Assembly: GCA_937141995.1 (NCBI GenBank)
Contig: CAKZQX010001096.1
Coordinates: 1 to 8,790 of the forward strand
From: an uncultured Chloroflexaceae bacterium
GTDB taxonomy: Bacteria > Chloroflexota > Chloroflexia > Chloroflexales > Chloroflexaceae
Direction of reading: 5' to 3'
Length of the DNA stretch: 8,790 bases
Under the pieces are notes generated by a model. It saw only the letters and a list, made by a program, of their open reading frames with translations. It did no database searches and was not told the DNA's origin. The translations under genes were made by a program, and so were the position numbers. Position 1 is the first letter of the stretch. The number at the start of each line of letters is the position of its first letter. Below, piece after piece: positions 4,761 through 8,790 of the stretch.

Positions 4761-5065
4761 GGCATACAATGCAAGAATGTACCGTGATGACGAGGACGAG
4801 TAGCCCGGCCACCGCCTCCAGGGAGGGAGCGTCAGTGACTGTGAGCGCCCCGGTATGGAGCCCGGCGAAAACCACCTCGGAGCCGTTCCTTGAACAGCGT
4901 GCTGCTTCAGTAGGGGAATGCGGGTTGCGCCCGTTATAGCGTGCATGAGCGGTTCTGGATGCTGCGGTAGTGGTCGATCAGGTGTGGACCATTATCCGCT
5001 CCAGAAGCGGAATCTGGGTGGAACCACGAAGCAACCTTCGTCCCGGTGCGGGCGGAGGCTTTTTT
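4761..5065 (+). promoter_or_regulatory. Threonine T-box riboswitch leader (transcriptional attenuator)
   Basis: The leader senses uncharged tRNA-Thr and controls transcription read-through. Stem I base: CGAGG (4791-4795) pairs with CCTCG (4875-4879). The specifier loop has AGTA (4799-4802) on one side and GAAA-ACC-A (4867-4874) on the other. The specifier ACC (4871-4873) is a Thr codon, which matches thrS downstream. The stem II/III region carries AGTAGGGGAA (4909-4918) and CCCGTTA (4930-4936). The T-box core is TGGGTGGAACCACG (5015-5028). The antiterminator pairs GGG (5016-5018) with CCC (5042-5044) and ACGAAG (5026-5031) with CTTCGT (5036-5041), leaving bulge TGGAACC for the tRNA end. The bulge TGGA predicts a tRNA-Thr with U73. 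The competing terminator ends at 5065. Sequence features are seen directly; the Thr assignment also uses context. Confidence 0.93.
5035..5065 (+). terminator. T-box attenuator terminator
   Basis: CCTTCGTCC (5035-5043) pairs with GGGCGGAGG (5050-5058) around a 6-nt loop, followed by C and six T (5060-5065). Its 5' arm overlaps the 3' arm of the antiterminator (5036-5044), so the two structures exclude each other. That is the expected T-box switch. Confidence 0.88.
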
Positions 5066-5089
5066 ATTCTTTAGAGGAGTGTGTAAAGG

Positions 5090-5695
5090 ATGAGCCGGCA
5101 CTATTCTTCCCGGCGGCCGACCCGGCGGCGTTCCCGGCGCGATGGCGGCTGCCTGGGCCGGCTGCCGGCGCTGACGGCGTTTGCGGTGATTCTGGTTGCG
5201 CTCTATGTGGGGTTTGTGCGTCCCCAGATTGGTAATTTTATCGGGGGACAACTGGGGCAGCGCCTGGTCGGTGGACCGAGCGGGGTGCAGACCCAGGTTG
5301 AGCAGCAACTGGCCGAGGGTGTGCCGGGCATTATTGCTGCGCTACCCTCCGGCGAGTTACCCGTCTCGGAGCAGGATGCGAATGCTTATATTGCAGCCAA
5401 TCCCCAGGCACTGGAACCGCTGGAGTCGGCGACCGTGCAGTTTACGCCGGGCCAGGTCAGCGCAAATATCCAGGCGTTTGGCACGTCCAGTCGGGCCAGC
5501 GCTCAGATGACAGCGCAGGATGGGCAGCTTGTGCTTAACAATCCGCAGATCGACGGCCCGCTCAACGCGGTGATTTCCGCCAACAGCCTGGCTGACTCGC
5601 TGGAGAGTCAGATCAATGCGGAGCTTGCCGCCCAGGGCCGGGTCGTGCGCGATGTGCGTGTCGAGCAGGGCCAGTTGGTATTACAGATCGAATAA
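5090..5695 (+). CDS. Membrane-anchored protein of unknown function, T-box controlled
   Basis: A 201-aa protein. The N-terminus (residues 2-25) is very Arg-rich. It is followed by one hydrophobic helix at about 26-43 (PALTAFAVILVALYVGF), with positive charges on the inside, so the C-terminal domain of about 155 residues is predicted to lie outside the membrane. That domain starts with a Gly-rich stretch. It then has LPVSEQDANAYIAANPQALE and a strand-rich part with repeated T.Q.GQ/V.QGQLVL motifs. The pattern (a 'seQdaNayi' helix, then beta strands) recalls DUF2993/YpmS-like lipid-binding proteins, but I cannot confirm this. The start is the ATG at 5090 with GAGGAG about 10 nt upstream; AAAGGA also precedes it, but too closely. 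It is the first gene after the Thr T-box and lies 80 bp before thrS, so it should be induced by threonine starvation along with thrS. Why is unclear. Confidence 0.8.
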   Translation: MSRHYSSRRPTRRRSRRDGGCLGRLPALTAFAVILVALYVGFVRPQIGNFIGGQLGQRLVGGPSGVQTQVEQQLAEGVPGIIAALPSGELPVSEQDANAYIAANPQALEPLESATVQFTPGQVSANIQAFGTSSRASAQMTAQDGQLVLNNPQIDGPLNAVISANSLADSLESQINAELAAQGRVVRDVRVEQGQLVLQIE

Positions 5696-5702
5696 GAGGC
5701 GG

Positions 5703-5758
5703 ACTACGGATTACGGACTACGGATTACGGATTACGGATTACGGACTATGGACTACGG
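5703..5758. repeat. Heptanucleotide tandem array, unit AYTACGG
   Basis: Eight in-register 7-bp units fill 5703-5758: ACTACGG, ATTACGG, ACTACGG, three ATTACGG, ACTATGG and ACTACGG. The array occupies nearly the whole gap between the membrane-protein gene and thrS and ends 5 bp before the thrS Shine-Dalgarno. Being heptameric, changes in copy number would not preserve phase if it were translated. It is in untranslated RNA and may tune translation of thrS or be a neutral short tandem repeat. Confidence 0.93.
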
Positions 5759-5775
5759 AAATCAGGAGGTATCTT

Positions 5776-7548
5776 ATGCCGGTCGATCCAAATCAAGACC
5801 CTTACTACCGCCTGCGCCACTCGGCGGCACACGTCATGGCGCAGGCGGTGCTGGAGCAGTTTCCCGAAGGCAAAGTGGCGATTGGACCGCCAATCGAGAA
5901 TGGCTTTTACTACGACTTTGATCTGCCGCGCGCGCTCGCACCCGAAGATCTGGAGCAGATCGAGCAGCGCATGCGCGAAATCATCGCCGGGAACCATCCT
6001 TTTCACTACCGGGTAGTCAGTGCCGACGAGGCGAAAGAACTCTTCAAGGAGCAGCCCTACAAGCTGGAGTTGATCGTGGGGTTGGAGCAAGGTCAGGATG
6101 AGTATGGTGATACCGACTCGGGTAGCACGGTGATTTCGACCTACCGGCAGGATACGTTTGAAGATCTCTGTCGGGGGCCGCATGTGGAGCACACCGGGCA
6201 GATCCCGTCCGAGGGTCTCAAGCTGATGAGTGTGGCCGGGGCCTACTGGCGCGGCGACGAGCATCGGCCCCAACTACAGCGCATCTATGGCACGGCCTGG
6301 AACAGCCAGGAAGAGCTGGAGCAGTATCTCTGGCGCATTGAGGAGGCTAAACGGCGTGACCATCGGCGATTGGGCAAGGAACTTGATCTGTTCAGTGTTT
6401 CGGATGAAGTTGGCGGCGGGTTGATCCTGTGGCATCCCAAGGGCGCCATGATCCGGGGAATTGTCGAGGCATTCACCCGCGAGGCGCATCTCCAGAATGG
6501 CTACGACTGGGTCTACACGCCGCATGTGGGCCGCGCCCATCTCTGGGAGACCTCGGGGCACCTGGACTTTTACAAGGAGAATATGTTTGCCGGAATGGAT
6601 ATCGAGGGCGAGACTTACTATGCCAAGCCCATGAACTGTCCCTTCCATATTGAGATCTACAAGACCCATCTGCGCTCCTACCGCGATCTGCCGCTGCGCT
6701 ATGCCGAGAATGGCGCGGTCTACCGCTTTGAGCGTAGTGGTGTTTTGCATGGTCTGACGCGGGTGCGCGGCTTTACCCAGGACGATGCTCATATCTTTTG
6801 TCGTCCCGACCAGATCAACACGGAGATTAGTCGGGCGCTGGACTTCTCGCTGTATGTGCTGCGGGCGTTTGGCCTGACCGATTTTAGCGCGTATCTCTCA
6901 ACCATGCCGGAACACCATGTCGGTGAGCCCGATAACTGGGAACAGGCCACGGCTGCGTTGCGCCAGGCGCTTGATGCGCATGCATTATCTTACAAAGTTG
7001 ACGAGGGCGGCGGAGCTTTTTATGGGCCGAAAATTGACCTGAAGGTCAGTGATGCGCTGGGGCGCGAATGGCAACTCAGTACAATTCAGTTCGATTTTAA
7101 CCTGCCCGACCGCTTTGATCTGGAGTTTATCGGCGAAGATGGGCAGCCGCATCGTCCCTTCATGGTCCACCGGGCGTTGCTGGGAAGTATGGAGCGCTTC
7201 TTTGGTGTCTTGATCGAGCATTTCGCCGGGGCGTTCCCGCTCTGGCTTTCACCGGTTCAAGCGGTGATTATCCCGATCACCGACCGTCATCTAGAATTTG
7301 CCGGGGATGTGCGGCAGCGGCTGGAGGCGGCCGGGTTGCGCGTCGAGATCGACCAGAGCAAGGATCGGATGCAGAATAAGATCCGGCGGGCGCAGTTGCA
7401 AAAAGTTCCTTACATGCTTATAATCGGCAACAAAGAGCAAGAAGCTGATGCTGTTGCGGTTCGTTTGCGTTCGGGTGAGGATCTCGGCGCGATACCGATT
7501 TCTGCCTTTATCGAACGGGCGCAGGGTGAAATAGCCGCGCGCACATGA
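5776..7548 (+). CDS. thrS: Threonyl-tRNA synthetase, form without TGS domain
   Basis: A 590-aa enzyme that charges tRNA-Thr with threonine in the cytoplasm. The protein begins almost directly at the N2 editing domain: H15-S-A-A-H19 and C132-R-G-P-H136 correspond to the HxxxH and CxxxH editing residues (E. coli H73/H77 and C182/H186). The class II core follows: C288 in MNCPFHIEIY, H339 in DDAHIFC and H465 in MVHRALLGSMERFF are the three zinc/threonine-binding residues (E. coli C334, H385, H511). Motif 2 is in YRFERSGVLHGLTRVRGF (about 316-333), and motif 3 is with GSMERFF. An anticodon-binding domain fills about 490-590. The N-terminal TGS domain of about 60 aa, present in the E. coli enzyme, is absent. 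The ATG at 5776 has AGGAGG at 5764-5769. Expression is predicted to depend on the upstream Thr T-box. Confidence 0.97.
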   Translation: MPVDPNQDPYYRLRHSAAHVMAQAVLEQFPEGKVAIGPPIENGFYYDFDLPRALAPEDLEQIEQRMREIIAGNHPFHYRVVSADEAKELFKEQPYKLELIVGLEQGQDEYGDTDSGSTVISTYRQDTFEDLCRGPHVEHTGQIPSEGLKLMSVAGAYWRGDEHRPQLQRIYGTAWNSQEELEQYLWRIEEAKRRDHRRLGKELDLFSVSDEVGGGLILWHPKGAMIRGIVEAFTREAHLQNGYDWVYTPHVGRAHLWETSGHLDFYKENMFAGMDIEGETYYAKPMNCPFHIEIYKTHLRSYRDLPLRYAENGAVYRFERSGVLHGLTRVRGFTQDDAHIFCRPDQINTEISRALDFSLYVLRAFGLTDFSAYLSTMPEHHVGEPDNWEQATAALRQALDAHALSYKVDEGGGAFYGPKIDLKVSDALGREWQLSTIQFDFNLPDRFDLEFIGEDGQPHRPFMVHRALLGSMERFFGVLIEHFAGAFPLWLSPVQAVIIPITDRHLEFAGDVRQRLEAAGLRVEIDQSKDRMQNKIRRAQLQKVPYMLIIGNKEQEADAVAVRLRSGEDLGAIPISAFIERAQGEIAART

Positions 7549-7565
7549 TAATGATATGCCGGCGT

Positions 7566-7619
7566 CGTCAGATGGTAGCAGCCTGGGGTCAGAAGCCCGG
7601 TTCCGACTGCCGTCTGACG
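7566..7619 (+). other. Strong long hairpin between thrS and the ytxH-like gene
   Basis: 7566-7578 pairs with 7607-7619 without a break (13 bp, two of them G-U), and the loop contains a second helix (CC/GG and GGG/CCC between 7582 and 7600). The base of the stem is CGTCAGA/TCTGACG. The sequence after it, TTCGCTTTC, is not a clear U-tract, so it is at best a weak terminator. An mRNA-stabilising or processing element separating thrS from the downstream genes is the alternative. Confidence 0.6.
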
Positions 7620-7638
7620 TTCGCTTTCAGGAGATTTT

Positions 7639-7902
7639 ATGGGACGCTTCTTTCTCGGTTTTATGACCGGGGCAGCACTGAGCGCAACGGCAGTTATTCT
7701 TTACACCCCCCGATCGGGAGATGACCTGCGCCAGAGCCTGACCAGTGCCGTCGATGCGGCGGTTGCGGCGGGGCAGGCAGCGGCGGCGGCCCAGGAAGCG
7801 GAACTCTGGAGCGAGGTTCGCCGGCGTCTCAAGGAAGCGCAGGCGGCGGCTACCCGTCCACCGGCTGACGAAGATCCCTACACACCACCGCTGGAGTATT
7901 AA
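7639..7902 (+). CDS. Small YtxH-like membrane protein
   Basis: An 87-aa protein. It starts MGRFFLGFMTGAALSATAVI, a glycine-rich single membrane helix, followed at once by LYTPRSGDDLRQSL. This matches the YtxH family pattern (G..G...G....LL.APRSGEE.R). The rest is an Ala/Gln/Glu-rich amphipathic helix (about 35-72) that may form a coiled coil, then a short acidic, Pro-rich tail. YtxH proteins are general-stress-associated membrane proteins of unknown mechanism. The ATG at 7639 follows AGGAG (about 7629-7633). The gene lies downstream of thrS past a strong hairpin. Its stop (7900-7902) is 3 bp from the start of cinA, so the two are almost certainly cotranscribed. Confidence 0.7.
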   Translation: MGRFFLGFMTGAALSATAVILYTPRSGDDLRQSLTSAVDAAVAAGQAAAAAQEAELWSEVRRRLKEAQAAATRPPADEDPYTPPLEY

Positions 7903-7905
7903 GCT

Positions 7906-8790
7906 ATGGATGCAGAGATCATTGCGATCGGCTCCGAACTCCTGCTGGGGGCCACAATTGATACCAACAGCGCCTACCTGGCAAGTCAACTGGCCGCCGC
8001 CGGGGTGAATGTCTTTCGCAAGAGCGTGGTCGGCGATAATGTTGGGCGCATTACGGCCATGATCAATGAGTCCCTCAGCCGGGCGGACCTGGTGATCTGC
8101 ACGGGCGGGTTGGGGCCGACCCAGGATGATGTTACGCGTGAGGCGGTTGCACAGGCGTTTGGGCAACCCCTGGAGTTTCGCCAGGAACTGCTCGATCAGG
8201 TTGCCGCCCGCTTTGCCGCGTTTCGCCGTACGATGAGTCCCAGTAATCGCCGGCAGGCCTATCTGCCGCAGGGCGCGCGCGCGATTGAGAATCCCCGGGG
8301 AACGGCCCCGGCTTTTTTGATCGAAGATGAGCGTGGTACTGTGATCGGCTTGCCCGGCGTGCCGAGTGAGATGCGCTTCCTCTACGAAACGGTGGTGCGG
8401 CCCTACCTGCGCAATGAGCGCGGCATCCGCGATGTTATTCTGACGCGGACGCTGTATGCCACCGGCCTGGGGGAGAGTGTTATCGGCGAGCGCATTGCCG
8501 ACCTGATGGATCAGGCCAATCCGACCGTGGGGATTTCGGCCAAGGCTGCGCGCTATGAACTGCGCATCGGGGCCAGGGCCGAGCGTGTGGAGGCAGCCGA
8601 GGCGCTGATCGCCGGGGTTGAAGCCACGCTGCGTGAGCGCCTGGGCAGCTATCTGATTGGCGACGAGCCGCTGGAGAAGTTGGTGCCGCGCCTGCTGGCC
8701 GAACGGCAATGCTCACTGGCGATCTATGAGGGCAATGCCTTTGCCCCGGTCTATCGGGCGCTGGGCGTGCGGCCGGACGGGCTGGCCCGG
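7906..8790 (+). CDS. cinA: CinA-like protein, cut by the window end
   Basis: 295 residues are visible with no stop. The N-terminus MDAEIIAIGSELLLGATIDT, then TGGLGPTQDD (67-75) and IGLPGVPSEMRFLYE (147-161), is the COG1058 nucleotide-binding domain of CinA. That domain acts on ADP-ribose-type substrates and is linked to NMN recycling or competence. CinA of usual length (about 410-420 aa) continues into a PncC-type NMN deamidase domain that begins with a ...AESCTGG motif. At that point this protein reads LAIYEGNAFAPVYRALGV (271-288), so the catalytic Ser appears to be missing and the second domain may be degenerate or different. The ATG at 7906 is 3 bp after the preceding stop. The Shine-Dalgarno is weak (GGAG within the end of the upstream gene), which suggests translational coupling. 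The N-terminal domain call is confident; activity of the rest is open. Confidence 0.9.
   Translation, partial: MDAEIIAIGSELLLGATIDTNSAYLASQLAAAGVNVFRKSVVGDNVGRITAMINESLSRADLVICTGGLGPTQDDVTREAVAQAFGQPLEFRQELLDQVAARFAAFRRTMSPSNRRQAYLPQGARAIENPRGTAPAFLIEDERGTVIGLPGVPSEMRFLYETVVRPYLRNERGIRDVILTRTLYATGLGESVIGERIADLMDQANPTVGISAKAARYELRIGARAERVEAAEALIAGVEATLRERLGSYLIGDEPLEKLVPRLLAERQCSLAIYEGNAFAPVYRALGVRPDGLAR

Noticed and set aside
4642..4875. Upstream extension of the fabZ frame to an earlier ATG
   Set aside because: It would run through the divergent promoter and T-box Stem I. The start at 4641 has a good GGAGG and gives the usual FabZ length.
5703..5758. Heptamer array considered as a CRISPR or protein-coding repeat
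   Set aside because: Units are 7 bp with no spacers, and no open frame with a start runs through it.
7561..7625. Hairpin region considered as a tRNA because of GGTTCCGA
   Set aside because: No acceptor stem, D-arm or anticodon arm can be drawn; the pairing is one long hairpin.
7627..8709. Long 360-codon minus-strand open frame
   Set aside because: It is antisense to the ytxH-like gene and cinA. Its translation has no family features, and long antisense frames are common in GC-rich genes.

Overview
The window looks like part of a Chloroflexota (Chloroflexia-type) chromosome. The evidence is a GC-rich housekeeping half, ThrRS without a TGS domain, a threonine T-box leader, and heptanucleotide tandem arrays between genes. 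This placement is an inference from gene style; no marker gene here proves it.

Layout. Positions 1 to about 3930 are accessory DNA, and the first 1.2 kb is visibly more AT-rich than the rest. In order it holds: the 3' end of an HhH-GPD base-excision protein (DUF2400/TIGR02757-like); a GIY-YIG nuclease; a small ribbon-helix-helix regulator divergent from an orphan 88-aa gene, with repeat sites over the promoter between them; a 457-codon minus-strand frame that appears to be the C-terminal part of a large helicase-like protein running into an antitoxin-like tail; a truncated IS3-type orfA; and a short coding scrap. This mix of nuclease genes, antitoxin-like genes and broken genes fits a decaying defence or mobile island. 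It ends at the 3' end of a tRNA-Arg gene (3935-4011, minus strand), the usual kind of site for island integration.

Positions 4011-8790 are core genome. fabZ (minus strand) is divergent from a T-box-controlled operon on the plus strand. A TTGACC-17-TATGAT promoter leads into a roughly 310-nt T-box leader with a readable specifier ACC (Thr), antiterminator and terminator. It is followed by a small membrane-anchored protein of unknown function and then thrS. A YtxH-like membrane protein and a cinA gene, cut by the window end, follow on the same strand. A strong hairpin lies between thrS and the ytxH-like gene.

How the genes work together. Uncharged tRNA-Thr should stabilise the antiterminator and switch on both the unknown membrane protein and ThrRS. 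FabZ supplies the dehydration step of fatty-acid synthesis. In the accessory half, the adjacent glycosylase-like and GIY-YIG genes are the best candidate for a little-described two-gene DNA-cleaving module, but the first gene is cut by the window edge and the functional link is inferred.
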